Shown: in pieces, positions 46,174-54,398 of the stretch
Numbering within the stretch: the stretch's first letter is position 1
Layout: each line of letters begins with the position of its first letter
NCBI GenBank assembly: GCA_012270975.1
Contig: JAAXHH010000034.1
Span: 62,001-126,000, forward strand
Direction of reading: 5' to 3'
Length of the DNA stretch: 64,000 nt
From: Candidatus Latescibacterota bacterium
Lineage (GTDB): Bacteria; JAAXHH01
Translations under genes and position numbers: made by a program
The notes under the pieces: generated by a model
What the model saw: the letters and a program-made list of their open reading frames with translations, nothing else
Told to the model about the DNA's origin: nothing
The model's database searches: none

Positions 46174-46698
46174 ATGCCGGTAGCGGCTCCTTTCAACTTC
46201 AAGGCCTGGATCGACGAGCACAGGCACCTGCTCAAACCGCCGGTCGGCAACCAGTGCGTATATACCGAGGCGGAGGACTTCATCGTCATGGTCGTCGGCG
46301 GACCGAACGCCCGCAAGGACTACCACTACAACGAGGGCGAGGAGTTCTTCTACCAGGTGGAGGGTGACATCGTGCTGAAGATCATCGACGACGGCAAGCC
46401 GGTGGACATCCCGATCCGGGAAGGAGAGATCTTCCTGCTGCCCGCCGGCGTCCCCCACTCGCCCCAGAGACCGGCGGACACCGTGGGACTGGTCATGGAG
46501 ACCAAGCGGAGGACCGGGGAAATCGACGGGTTCATGTGGTACTGCGAAAGCTGTGGAGAGAAGCTATACGAGGAACACTTCGAACTGGAAGACATCGTCA
46601 GCCAGTTGCCGCCCGTCATGAACCGGTTCTTCAGCAGCGAGAAGAACCGAACCTGCAAGCTTTGCGGCGCGGTCATGCCGAAACCGGAAGGCGGGTAA
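46174..46698 (+). CDS. 3-Hydroxyanthranilate 3,4-dioxygenase
   Basis: 174 residues from ATG at 46174 with a perfect AAGGAGG upstream. Cupin iron ligands: DYHYNEGEEFFYQ (His, Glu) and PAGVPHSPQRPADT (His). The bacterial-type rubredoxin-like second iron site is present: CESCGEKLYEEH and CKLCGAVMP. Opens 3-hydroxyanthranilate to 2-amino-3-carboxymuconate semialdehyde, the ACMSD substrate. It is the last gene of the set; tryptophan dioxygenase and kynurenine formamidase are not in the window. Confidence 0.95.
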   Translation: MPVAAPFNFKAWIDEHRHLLKPPVGNQCVYTEAEDFIVMVVGGPNARKDYHYNEGEEFFYQVEGDIVLKIIDDGKPVDIPIREGEIFLLPAGVPHSPQRPADTVGLVMETKRRTGEIDGFMWYCESCGEKLYEEHFELEDIVSQLPPVMNRFFSSEKNRTCKLCGAVMPKPEGG

Positions 46699-46901
46699 CC
46701 AGGGGAAAAAAGCGGCGCGTGGCCAAATTTATACGTTTTCGACGGTTTTTCGGGCCCTTTTCCGACTGAAAGATTGTACAGCATCGAGGAGCGCGTTTAA
46801 CGCATCCGGCGTTCATTCGCGGCAAGTTACCGTGCGGAGTGCCGGATTCATGCGAATAACGCGGCGCCTGACCGGATTTCTAAACAAAACCGGCAAAAAA
46901 G

Positions 46902-46930
46902 TTGACAGGTCGCCGGTTTGTGCTTATCTT
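46902..46930 (+). promoter_or_regulatory. Near-consensus sigma70 promoter for a small gene
   Basis: TTGACA (46902-46907), exactly 17 bases, TATCTT (46925-46930). The next start codon is at 46972 with AAGGGG before it. The rest of 46699-46901 shows nothing I can name. Confidence 0.65.
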
Positions 46931-46971
46931 ATGTTTAGTAATTCGGGGATGCTTTCGGAAAGGGGTAGAGT

Positions 46972-47226
46972 ATGGTACTCATTTACCGCGGATTCGAAGG
47001 CAACAGGGTGTTCAAGTGGAGCCGGGGGAATTCGGACCGGGTAACCGTGATGTTTCCGGCGAAACCGTTCTTCAACCGGTGCATCAGCCGCGTGCTCGAC
47101 CAGACACGCGCCGGTAAATCGGTCCTGGCCTGGGGAGACCCCGAAGGCCTGTCCCGCCTGGGACTCGCCCTGAACGAGCGACACATTCCGACGACACCCT
47201 TCGGAGACGGGATAGTCGGGCGCTGA
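46972..47226 (+). CDS. Small protein of unknown function
   Basis: 84 residues. Near-consensus promoter and AAGGGG upstream support a real gene. The sequence has no signal peptide or membrane helix; the second half (VLAWGDPEGLSRLGLAL and ERHIPTTPFGDG) looks like part of a compact folded domain. I do not recognise a family. It is convergent with the LbtU-like porin gene, so it is separate from the kynurenine set. Confidence 0.65.
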   Translation: MVLIYRGFEGNRVFKWSRGNSDRVTVMFPAKPFFNRCISRVLDQTRAGKSVLAWGDPEGLSRLGLALNERHIPTTPFGDGIVGR

Positions 47227-47266
47227 TCGCGACGGTCCGAATCTTAAACGGCTCTTTGGCCGCCGC

Positions 47267-48454
47267 TCAGAATTCGACCCCCAGCTGCAGGGTGTATTTG
47301 TTCGTGTTCTCGCCGCTTCCGCCCTCGGCCGTTCCGTACGCTCGGTCGTGAATCCATTCGAATGTGCCGAAGAGCGTGTCGTTCCAGAGGTCAACCGTAA
47401 TGACGGTGAAGTAACGTAGCGCCGGTATGCCGAGTCCCACCGCCTCGGAGGTACCCTGGTACCCCAGCGCGAATTCCGCGCTCCTTCCCGCCAGTTCAGA
47501 CCCGTAGCCGGCTTCGAGAGACCAAGCGGATGGGTGGGCGCCCCGGTTATCGAACGCCAGCACGCCAGGAGCGAATCGACCCTGGGAGATCATGTATTCG
47601 GCGTCGAATGCGATACCGCTGTAGTGAATGGCGGTAGCCACTGACCATCCAGGTATCCGTTCATCGCTGTCAACGGTTGGTCCGCCGTGGCTCGCGTCGT
47701 CCGGCTCGCCTCGGTGTTCGAAGACTTCTTCCTGAAAACCGGCCAGTGTGCCCAGGTCATCAATAAACGACACGTTGAAGGCGATTTCGTCTTCTTCGGA
47801 CAGGTGCTTTTTGAAACCCATCGCGGCGCCGAAACCGGACCGGGGTTCATCCGAGCGCGCATCGTCTCCATAATACCCGTAGACGCTACCCAGGAACTGG
47901 CCCAGGGAGACGCCCAGCAACAGGGACTTTTCCCTTTTGGATCCGAACTCGAACGACAGCGGGTCGACAATCGCATGGGTCTCGAAGGGACCGATACTGG
48001 CATCGTGCGCCGCGTGGACTTCGGCCAGCTCGAACATGGTGAAGGGAAGGAATTGCACACCGCCCTTAAGCCACCATCTGCCCTCGGGCGGTCCGACGAT
48101 GATCGTACCGGTAAAGATCCCCAGGTCGTGACCTTCCGCCTCTTCATCGTGGTCTTCTTCGTGCTCGTGAATCCATCCGAACTCAGATCCAATCCATGCA
48201 TGGGGCTCGATGCCGATGCCCATTTCCAACTGTTCGGCCGCCGTGGACGTGGAGGTTTCCCCTCCGGATGATTGTTTGCGCGATACGGTAAACTCCGCCA
48301 CCCCGCCGATTTCAATAAACCTGAGCAATGACTCCGCACCGGACTGCTCATTGGCTTCCTGCCCGGACACGTCCTGCGCCGCGGCCGGATGCGTCCGGAT
48401 GACCGCCATGAGCGCCACGGCCATCACCGCGAGGATTCTGTCGTATCGTTTCAT
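47267..48454 (-). CDS. LbtU-family outer membrane siderophore porin-like protein
   Basis: 395 residues from ATG at 48454; a TTG seven codons upstream is less likely. Signal peptide, then a 16- to 18-strand-type barrel with aromatic-rich girdles and a C-terminal Phe (LQLGVEF). The overall layout, and segments such as ADDARSDEP and LGVSLGQFLGSVYGYYGD, match the LbtU family, known in Legionella for legiobactin uptake. A loop is His/acidic rich (HEHEEDHDEEAEGHD), similar in style to the lipoprotein at 2625. The promoter carries a DtxR/MntR-like operator, supporting metal control. Not TonB-dependent. Confidence 0.8.
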   Translation of the reverse strand: MKRYDRILAVMAVALMAVIRTHPAAAQDVSGQEANEQSGAESLLRFIEIGGVAEFTVSRKQSSGGETSTSTAAEQLEMGIGIEPHAWIGSEFGWIHEHEEDHDEEAEGHDLGIFTGTIIVGPPEGRWWLKGGVQFLPFTMFELAEVHAAHDASIGPFETHAIVDPLSFEFGSKREKSLLLGVSLGQFLGSVYGYYGDDARSDEPRSGFGAAMGFKKHLSEEDEIAFNVSFIDDLGTLAGFQEEVFEHRGEPDDASHGGPTVDSDERIPGWSVATAIHYSGIAFDAEYMISQGRFAPGVLAFDNRGAHPSAWSLEAGYGSELAGRSAEFALGYQGTSEAVGLGIPALRYFTVITVDLWNDTLFGTFEWIHDRAYGTAEGGSGENTNKYTLQLGVEF

Positions 48455-48486
48455 ACGGGTGTTTCTCTTTCGCAAAAACTCACAAA

Positions 48487-48530
48487 TTTTAGACTAGACT
48501 AAAAATATAGTTATATAATATGTGTGTCAA
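48487..48530 (-). promoter_or_regulatory. Promoter with DtxR/MntR-like palindrome before the LbtU-like gene
   Basis: Minus strand: TTGACA (48525-48530), 17-base spacer, TATTTT (48502-48507). The 18-bp near-palindrome TTTTAGACTAGACTAAAA (48487-48504; only the two A positions break symmetry) overlaps the -10 and the expected start of transcription. Arms TTTTAG/CTAAAA recall operators of metal-responsive DtxR/IdeR/MntR repressors, so repression by iron or manganese is likely. The region is strikingly AT-rich against its surroundings. Confidence 0.65.
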
Positions 48531-48656
48531 TAGTTAGATAGAGTAAATTCTGAAACGATCTGAATTGAAACGGGGAATCCATCTGTGGCAAGCCGCTCTT
48601 CGCGGCGAAAGGGAGCGAGATCCAGGATGATCCCGCGGTCGGCCGGGTCGGTCCGA

Positions 48657-48974
48657 TTATGGATGAGGCGCCATGAACACCAGCACCACCAGCCGGCCGC
48701 CGCCCGTGTTTAGCACACCGTGGTCCACACCGGGTGGGCACAGCACCGCCGTGCCGGGAACGCCCTCCACCGTTTCGTCGCCTACCGTGAAATCGCCGGC
48801 GCCTTCCAGTACGTAGTAGATCTTGTCGTTTTCGGCGTGGCTGTGGGCCTTCTGCTCCTGTCCGGGTTCGAAACAGTAGATATCGCAGAACATGCGATCC
48901 GTGTCGAACAGGTTGACCTTCTGAAACTTGTCGGCAGAAAACCGTTTTCGATCCGGTACATATTCCACCGGCAT
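48657..48974 (-). CDS. Small cupin-domain protein
   Basis: 105 residues, single cupin: HSHAENDKIYYVLEGAGDFTVG supplies the first motif (two His, Glu-like position), VLCPPGVDHGVLNTG the second (His). AAGGAG precedes the ATG. Such proteins bind a metal and act as isomerases, dioxygenases or sugar/acid-binding proteins; the reaction cannot be told. It lies upstream of the LbtU-like promoter region and is divergent from the tRNA-modifying gene at 49094. Confidence 0.85.
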   Translation of the reverse strand: MPVEYVPDRKRFSADKFQKVNLFDTDRMFCDIYCFEPGQEQKAHSHAENDKIYYVLEGAGDFTVGDETVEGVPGTAVLCPPGVDHGVLNTGGGRLVVLVFMAPHP

Positions 48975-49093
48975 GTGGAGTACTCCTTTGAATGTACAGT
49001 GCGGGACGGCGGATCTGACCGGACAAAGGCCTTGCGATCAGGCCGTTTTCCGGCGTATTTTCAACCCGGACAATCTATCCGGGGGTAGTGTGG

Positions 49094-50146
49094 ATGTCAA
49101 TATCTAAGGGATTGGAAGACCGTACGAGACCGTACGAGACCATGACACATGAAATCACCATAGGCCCGCACCGCATCACGTCGCTCAGGCCCGGCATGCC
49201 GATCCTCACGCTGGCGCCCATGGCGGGCATCAGCAACTGGCCCTTCCGGTTGATCTGCGCGAGAATGGGGGCGCAGATGGTCGGCGTGGAGTTCATCAAC
49301 TGCAACGCCATTCTCCACCGGAACCCGAAGACGCTGCAGATGATGAATTTCTGCGACGCCGACATCTACCGCGATACCGGCATGTCGCTCCTCGCCGCCC
49401 AGATCTACGGAAATGACATCGGCCGCATGGTGGAAGGCGCGCTGGTCCTGGAGGAAAAAGGCGCGCAGATCATGGACATCAACTTCGGGTGCTCCGTGCC
49501 CAAGATCCTGCGTTCCGACTCCGGCGCCGCCTTCCTCAAGGACATCGACCGGATGATGAACGCGGTGCGCAGCGTGGCCGACGCCGTCTCGATTCCCGTC
49601 ATCATCAAGACGCGGCTGGGCTGGGACAACGACAACATCAGCATCCTGGAGGTGGTGAAACGCGCCGCGGATTCCGGCGCCCACGCCGTGGCGGTGCACG
49701 CCCGCACCGTGGCGCAGAAGTTCAACGGGACCGCCGACTGGTCCTGGATCGCCCGGGCCGTGGAGGTCTCCCCTGTGCCGATCTTCGGCAACGGGGACGT
49801 GTTCACCTTCCAGGACGCGGTGCGCATGGTCAGGGAGACCGGTTGCGCCGGGGTGATGATCGCCCGGGCGGCCCGGGACAATCCCTACATCTTCTCCGGC
49901 GACGTGTCGCCCACGTTCTCCGACCGGGTCAGGCTCGCCCGGGACCACCTGGGCATGATGGTGGAGTACAAGGGGGAGAAGGTCGGCGTGATGGAAATGC
50001 GCAAGTTCTTCGCCTCCTACTTCAAGGGCTTCCCCAACGCATCCCACCTGAGGACCAGCCTCGTGCAGGTGGACACCGTCACGCAGGCCCACCGGATTCT
50101 GGACGAGTGGGTGGCTGATTCGGATCGTCGGCCGCATGATGCTTGA
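49094..50146 (+). CDS. dusB: tRNA-dihydrouridine synthase (DusB-type)
   Basis: 350 residues from ATG at 49094 (GGGGG eight bases before); ATG at 49142 (MTHEITIG) is an alternative that lines up better with typical Dus starts. FMN enzyme with LAPMAGISNWPFRLICARMG, NFGCSVPKI (catalytic Cys in the Dus motif), VIIKTRLGWD and VAVHARTVAQKFNG. Reduces uridines in tRNA D-loops. A duplicated ten-base motif, GACCGTACGA, lies at 49119-49141. Its last 68 bases overlap antisense with the end of phoU. Confidence 0.92.
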   Translation: MSISKGLEDRTRPYETMTHEITIGPHRITSLRPGMPILTLAPMAGISNWPFRLICARMGAQMVGVEFINCNAILHRNPKTLQMMNFCDADIYRDTGMSLLAAQIYGNDIGRMVEGALVLEEKGAQIMDINFGCSVPKILRSDSGAAFLKDIDRMMNAVRSVADAVSIPVIIKTRLGWDNDNISILEVVKRAADSGAHAVAVHARTVAQKFNGTADWSWIARAVEVSPVPIFGNGDVFTFQDAVRMVRETGCAGVMIARAARDNPYIFSGDVSPTFSDRVRLARDHLGMMVEYKGEKVGVMEMRKFFASYFKGFPNASHLRTSLVQVDTVTQAHRILDEWVADSDRRPHDA

Positions 50147-50783
50147 TCACGCGTCCTTCTGAAAAATACACCACGCCCTCGGCGATGTTCGTGGCGTGGT
50201 CGGCGAGCCGTTCGATGTGGCGGGATATGAAGATCAACTGCATCGCCTGGGGCACCGACCCGGAATCCTCCGTCATGCAGGTCAGCAGTTCCTGGTAGAT
50301 CTGGTCCTGCAGTTGGTTGACCTCTTCGTCCCTGGCACAGACATCCATGGCCAGTTGTTCGTCTCCGCGTACAAATGCGTTGAGGCTGTCCTTGACCATG
50401 GACTGGGACAGATCGGCCATGCGGGGCAGGTCGATGAGCGGTTTCAGTTGCGGCATGCCGGCGAGCTGTTTCGTTTTCTTGGCGATGTTTACCGCGATGT
50501 CGCCCATGCGCTCCAGGTCGATGGTGATCTTCATGCTGGATGCAACGAAGCGAAGGTCCCGCGCAATCGGGTGCTGAAGGGCCAGCAGCCGGATGCACTG
50601 GTCGTCGATTTCCAGCTCCATGGCGTCTATGGGCTGATCTCCGCCGATGACCAGTTCGCACAGCGCAATGTCGCGCTCCACGTGCGCCGTGATCGACCGG
50701 GCGATCTGTTCCTCCACGAGCGCCGCCATGCTCAGCAGGGCGGATTTCAGGCTTTCCAACTGCTGTTGAAGGTGGGTTTCCAT
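50079..50783 (-). CDS. phoU: Phosphate transport accessory regulator PhoU
   Basis: 234 residues, two PhoU helical repeats with the metal-binding motifs ERMGDIAVNIAKKTKQ and ERLADHATNIAEGVV (E-x-x-x-D). PhoU links the Pst transporter to the PhoR kinase and damps Pho signalling when phosphate is ample. Last gene of the minus-strand Pho operon. The C-terminal tail after VVYF (about 25 residues) is the part that overlaps dusB; it is poorly conserved and Pro-rich. Confidence 0.95.
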   Translation of the reverse strand: METHLQQQLESLKSALLSMAALVEEQIARSITAHVERDIALCELVIGGDQPIDAMELEIDDQCIRLLALQHPIARDLRFVASSMKITIDLERMGDIAVNIAKKTKQLAGMPQLKPLIDLPRMADLSQSMVKDSLNAFVRGDEQLAMDVCARDEEVNQLQDQIYQELLTCMTEDSGSVPQAMQLIFISRHIERLADHATNIAEGVVYFSEGRVIKHHAADDPNQPPTRPESGGPA

Positions 50784-50803
50784 GGTCGCTTTCCCGGGAT
50801 TCA

Positions 50804-50894
50804 GGACGCAGCGCTATCCGGCGCGGCCCACATCGTTATCTGGAGATTCGGGACGCAGCGTTATCCAGGACGCAACGCTATCCGGCGCGGCCCG
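50804..50894. repeat. Duplicated pstB tail between pstB and phoU
   Basis: Copies of a 26-base unit, GGACGCAGCGCTATCCGGCG and onward, at 50804-50829 and 50868-50894 (one base different), with a partial 16-base copy at 50851-50866. The right copy includes the last four sense codons and the stop of pstB. This is the same pattern as the 35-bp repeat after the GT9 gene at 15924. Confidence 0.8.
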
Positions 50895-51675
50895 TGATGT
50901 AGTCCTCCGTGCGCTGGTCCCGGGGCGTGGTGAACAGCACGTCGGTCACGCCCGTCTCCACCAGTTCGCCCATGAGCAGGAATCCGGTGCAGTCCGACAC
51001 GCGAGCGGCCTGCTGCATGTTATGGGTCACGATAACAATGGTATAATCGTTCTTCAGATCAAGCATTAATTCCTCGATCCTGGACGTGGCGACGGGGTCC
51101 AGCGACGAGCACGGTTCGTCCATGAGCAGGACTTCCGGTTCGACCGCGATCGCCCGCGCGATACAGAGCCGCTGCTGCTGTCCGAGAGAGAGCCCCAGGG
51201 CGCTTTCCTCGAGCTGTTCCTGGACCTCTTCCCAAAGAAAGGCCCGGCGCAGACACCGTTCCACGATCTCGTCGAGGAAACCGCCGGACTTCACGCCATG
51301 GATCCGGGGACCATAGGCCACGTTCTCGTAGATCGACTTGGGGAAGGGGTTCGGCTGTTGGAATACCATGCCCACGCGCCGGCGCAGCCGCGTAACGTCG
51401 GTGTCCGGGGCGTAGATGTCGGCCCCGTTTATCCGTATCGTACCCGTCAGGCGGGTCTGGGGAACGAGGTCGTTCATGCGGTTGATCAACCTGAGCAGGG
51501 TCGTCTTGCCGCAGCCTGAAGGTCCGATAAAGGCCGTGATGACCTGGCGATCGATCGCCATGGTCACGTCCTTCAGCGCGGCCCGGTCGCCGTACCAGAA
51601 GGACACGTTCTCGACATCGATGATCGTTTCTTCACGCAGGATCTTCGGCGTGACCGGCGCGTTTTCCGTCGTCAT
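50878..51675 (-). CDS. pstB: Phosphate ABC transporter ATP-binding protein PstB
   Basis: 265 residues. Walker [18 protein letters not shown], Walker [13 protein letters not shown], His in [28 protein letters not shown] and [20 protein letters not shown] are PstB hallmarks. The signature reads [14 protein letters not shown], with Leu where PstB normally has Gly (LSGGQ). Powers high-affinity phosphate import with PstC and PstA. Lies 73 bases after pstA. Confidence 0.95.
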   Translation of the reverse strand: MTTENAPVTPKILREETIIDVENVSFWYGDRAALKDVTMAIDRQVITAFIGPSGCGKTTLLRLINRMNDLVPQTRLTGTIRINGADIYAPDTDVTRLRRRVGMVFQQPNPFPKSIYENVAYGPRIHGVKSGGFLDEIVERCLRRAFLWEEVQEQLEESALGLSLGQQQRLCIARAIAVEPEVLLMDEPCSSLDPVATSRIEELMLDLKNDYTIVIVTHNMQQAARVSDCTGFLLMGELVETGVTDVLFTTPRDQRTEDYITGRAG

Positions 51676-51748
51676 TCGTTAAAACCTTTTTTGCGCTGCT
51701 TTAGGTGCGTTGCCTGTGCGTTTTCGCTTGTGCGCGGACCGGGTATAC

Positions 51749-53176
51749 CTATGCCGCTGCCAGCGAATAGCGTCTCCTCAGCCGGCTTCTGAGTCCTATT
51801 GCCGCCGCGTTCAAAGCGACCACGATGGCCAGCAGCAACAGGGTGGAAGTGTACGCCATGGGTAGAGACGCTTCTCCCCCGTCCGGCCTGAAACCCGTAT
51901 CGAAGATGTGAAACCCCAGGTGCATGAACTCTCGTTCCAGGTGCACGAAAGGCCAGGCGCCATCCACTGGCAACTCGGCGGAAAAGGCGACGACCCCGGT
52001 GATCATCAACGGCGCCACGGTACCGGCCGCCCGCGCAACGGACAGGATCAGGCCCGTGAGAATGGACGGCAATACCACGGGCAGGATGACTCGCCAGAGC
52101 GTCTCGAACCGGGTCGCCCCCAGGGCGTGGGATGCTTCGCTGAGTTCCCGGGGCACTCCGGCCAGCCCTTCCTCCACGGCCACGATGACCACGGGCAGGG
52201 TGAGCAGGGCCAGGGTCAGCGAGCACCAGAGGATGCCGCCCCGGCCGAAAGTCGGTTCCGGCAGATCCCCCGGGAAGAACAGACGGTCCAGGGTCCCTCC
52301 CAGAAAATACACGAAGAAACCGAGTCCGAAAACCCCGAATACGATGGAGGGAACCCCGGCCAGGCTGTTTACTGCGATACGCACCCCGTTCAGAAGCGGA
52401 CCCGGTCTTCCGTACTCTCTCAGGTAGAAGGCCGCGAGAACGCCGAAGGGCATGACGACGATCGACATGAGGATGACCATCGCCGCCGTGCCGAAAACCG
52501 CCGGGTAGACCCCGCCGAGCCGGTTTTCGTCCCTCGGAGGCGTCCACAGGTAGGACCAGGCGCCACCCATATAGTGACGGATCCTCGTCCACGTAGTCAT
52601 CGCATTGGGTGCGTAGATTCGCTGGACGTCCGCGAGGGAAACGGCGTGCAGCCGGCCATCCGCCGAAGACAGGACGATGGACTGCGCCCGCTGTCGTCGC
52701 AGGCGTTCCAGCTCCGGATTCCGCTCCTGGTAGTGTGCCCGAACGGCTTCGTAACCCCGGGCGACGACCGTACCGTCGTCCACGAACGAATCCAGGAATC
52801 CAAACAGGTCCCCGCCCCGATCCTGCCCCACGACCACGGCTTCGCTGGGGGTATCCCGCCCCGCGATCCGGCCTTCCTCCAGCCAGACGTAATCTAGAGG
52901 ATACCGTTCCCGGTTCCCGGTCCGGACCCGCAATCGATACGCTACGGATCGCTCTCCCGAGGAGTCGGTGGTCCGGACGCTTGTACGGGAAGTCTCGTGG
53001 CCCAGGACAACCCGTCCGTCGCGCAGCACGTACCGGGTCAGTTCCTTGGGCCAGAACAGGCCCAGTCCGTGCACGACGATCACCAGGATCAATCCCGCCA
53101 CCATCAGGAGCCCGAGGACCAGGGCCCCGCCGGACAGCCAGATCAGGGCGTCATCCCTTGACCACTTCGAATCCAT
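51749..53176 (-). CDS. pstA: Phosphate ABC transporter permease PstA, long form
   Basis: 475 residues. After a first helix (LVLGLLMVAGLILVIVV) comes an about 160-residue extracytoplasmic region (to around residue 205) not found in the short E. coli-type PstA, then the usual permease core with VEEGLAGVPRELSEASHALGATRFETL, the EAA coupling motif, near residue 330. Similar long forms occur in some marine gammaproteobacteria. Pairs with PstC. The extra domain could help receive substrate, which matters because no PstS gene is present here. Confidence 0.92.
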   Translation of the reverse strand: MDSKWSRDDALIWLSGGALVLGLLMVAGLILVIVVHGLGLFWPKELTRYVLRDGRVVLGHETSRTSVRTTDSSGERSVAYRLRVRTGNRERYPLDYVWLEEGRIAGRDTPSEAVVVGQDRGGDLFGFLDSFVDDGTVVARGYEAVRAHYQERNPELERLRRQRAQSIVLSSADGRLHAVSLADVQRIYAPNAMTTWTRIRHYMGGAWSYLWTPPRDENRLGGVYPAVFGTAAMVILMSIVVMPFGVLAAFYLREYGRPGPLLNGVRIAVNSLAGVPSIVFGVFGLGFFVYFLGGTLDRLFFPGDLPEPTFGRGGILWCSLTLALLTLPVVIVAVEEGLAGVPRELSEASHALGATRFETLWRVILPVVLPSILTGLILSVARAAGTVAPLMITGVVAFSAELPVDGAWPFVHLEREFMHLGFHIFDTGFRPDGGEASLPMAYTSTLLLLAIVVALNAAAIGLRSRLRRRYSLAAA

Positions 53177-53211
53177 CGTAACTCCTTGCGGGCGGACAGG
53201 ACATCCGGCGC

Positions 53212-54342
53212 TTAAGCATATCGCCGTCTCAGCCGTCGTCTGACCAGTTCGGCCACGGTATTAATCGCAAAAGTCGAAACGAGGAGAAGAAAGGCGGCGA
53301 AAAACAGGACCCGGTAGAGACTGTCGCCCCGCGCGGCGTCCGGCAGGTCGAGGGCCACGCTGGCGGACAGGGCCCTGAACCCGGAGAAGGCGGACCAGTC
53401 CATCACCGGGACATTGCCCGAGATAAACAGCACGATCATGGTCTCTCCGATCGCCCGGCTCAACCCCAGCAGGACGGCGGCCAGTATGCCGGCGCCCGCG
53501 GCGGGGAGGACGATGCGCACGGCGGTCTGCCAGCGCGTGGCCCCCAGTGACATGGAACCTTCCAGGTAGGAGCGGGGCACGGCGGAAAGCGCTTCCTCGG
53601 ACAGGGTGAATATGATCGGGGCCACGGCCAGGCCCATGACCATGCCGACGACGATCGCGTTCCGCTCGGCGTAGGTCAGTCCCAGGGATTCTTCGAACCA
53701 GGTTTCGTAGCCGGCCCGCAGCCAGGCGGCCTCCAGCAAAGCCCCGCATTCCAGGGCCAGCCATCCCCCGGCCAGTACGGCCGCCAGAAGCAGCCAGATC
53801 TCCCGGCCCGGAGGACTAAACACCCGGAACCGGACCGGCGCCAGATGCCTGACCACAAAAGCGGCCGCCACGGCGCCTGAAATGAACACCGGCGCCAAGA
53901 ACAGGGCGAAGACGTGGGAAGCCAGGAACGGCGCGAGCCAGACGCCGCCGATAAAACCGAGCACGACACTCGGCACGGCGGCCGTGACTTCCACCAGGGG
54001 TTTCAGTCTTTCCTTCAGTGCCCGCGGCAGGAACTGCGACGCGTAGAGCGCGGCGAGCACCGAAACGGGCACCGCGAAAAGCAGGGCGTACACCGCGCCT
54101 TTCAAGGTCCCGAAGATCAGCGGCAGGATGGGGTAACCGGGTTCGATTCCCTCGGGACCGGAGATCCCCCAGTCGTATTCCGCGGGCGACGTGAACAAAG
54201 GGTAGATCACCCACAGTATCACGGCAAAGACCGACAGGATGGTCAGGATCAACACCATGCCGCAAAGGGCTGCGAGCCGGCCAACCAACAAGTCCAGCAG
54301 ACGGCGCCGGTCAATCCGCCATCCTCGGGCGCGATCGGTCAT
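53212..54342 (-). CDS. pstC: Phosphate ABC transporter permease PstC
   Basis: 376 residues, about seven membrane helices. The coupling motif is LSEEALSAVPRSYLEGSMSL followed by GATRWQTA. A mid-protein segment between helices (LLEAAWLRAGYETWFEESLG) is unusually long and probably faces the periplasm. PstC and PstA form the inner-membrane channel. Lies 56 bases downstream of the secreted protein gene, without a PstS gene between. Confidence 0.92.
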   Translation of the reverse strand: MTDRARGWRIDRRRLLDLLVGRLAALCGMVLILTILSVFAVILWVIYPLFTSPAEYDWGISGPEGIEPGYPILPLIFGTLKGAVYALLFAVPVSVLAALYASQFLPRALKERLKPLVEVTAAVPSVVLGFIGGVWLAPFLASHVFALFLAPVFISGAVAAAFVVRHLAPVRFRVFSPPGREIWLLLAAVLAGGWLALECGALLEAAWLRAGYETWFEESLGLTYAERNAIVVGMVMGLAVAPIIFTLSEEALSAVPRSYLEGSMSLGATRWQTAVRIVLPAAGAGILAAVLLGLSRAIGETMIVLFISGNVPVMDWSAFSGFRALSASVALDLPDAARGDSLYRVLFFAAFLLLVSTFAINTVAELVRRRLRRRYA

Positions 54343-54398
54343 CCGGGGGTCCTGGTTCTGGTTTTATTCGACGAGGTCAACGAGTGAAAAACATCGAA

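Noticed and set aside
54140-54165. GGGTTCGATTCCC, reminiscent of a tRNA T-arm
   Set aside because: It lies inside pstC, and no acceptor, D-arm or anticodon arm surrounds it.
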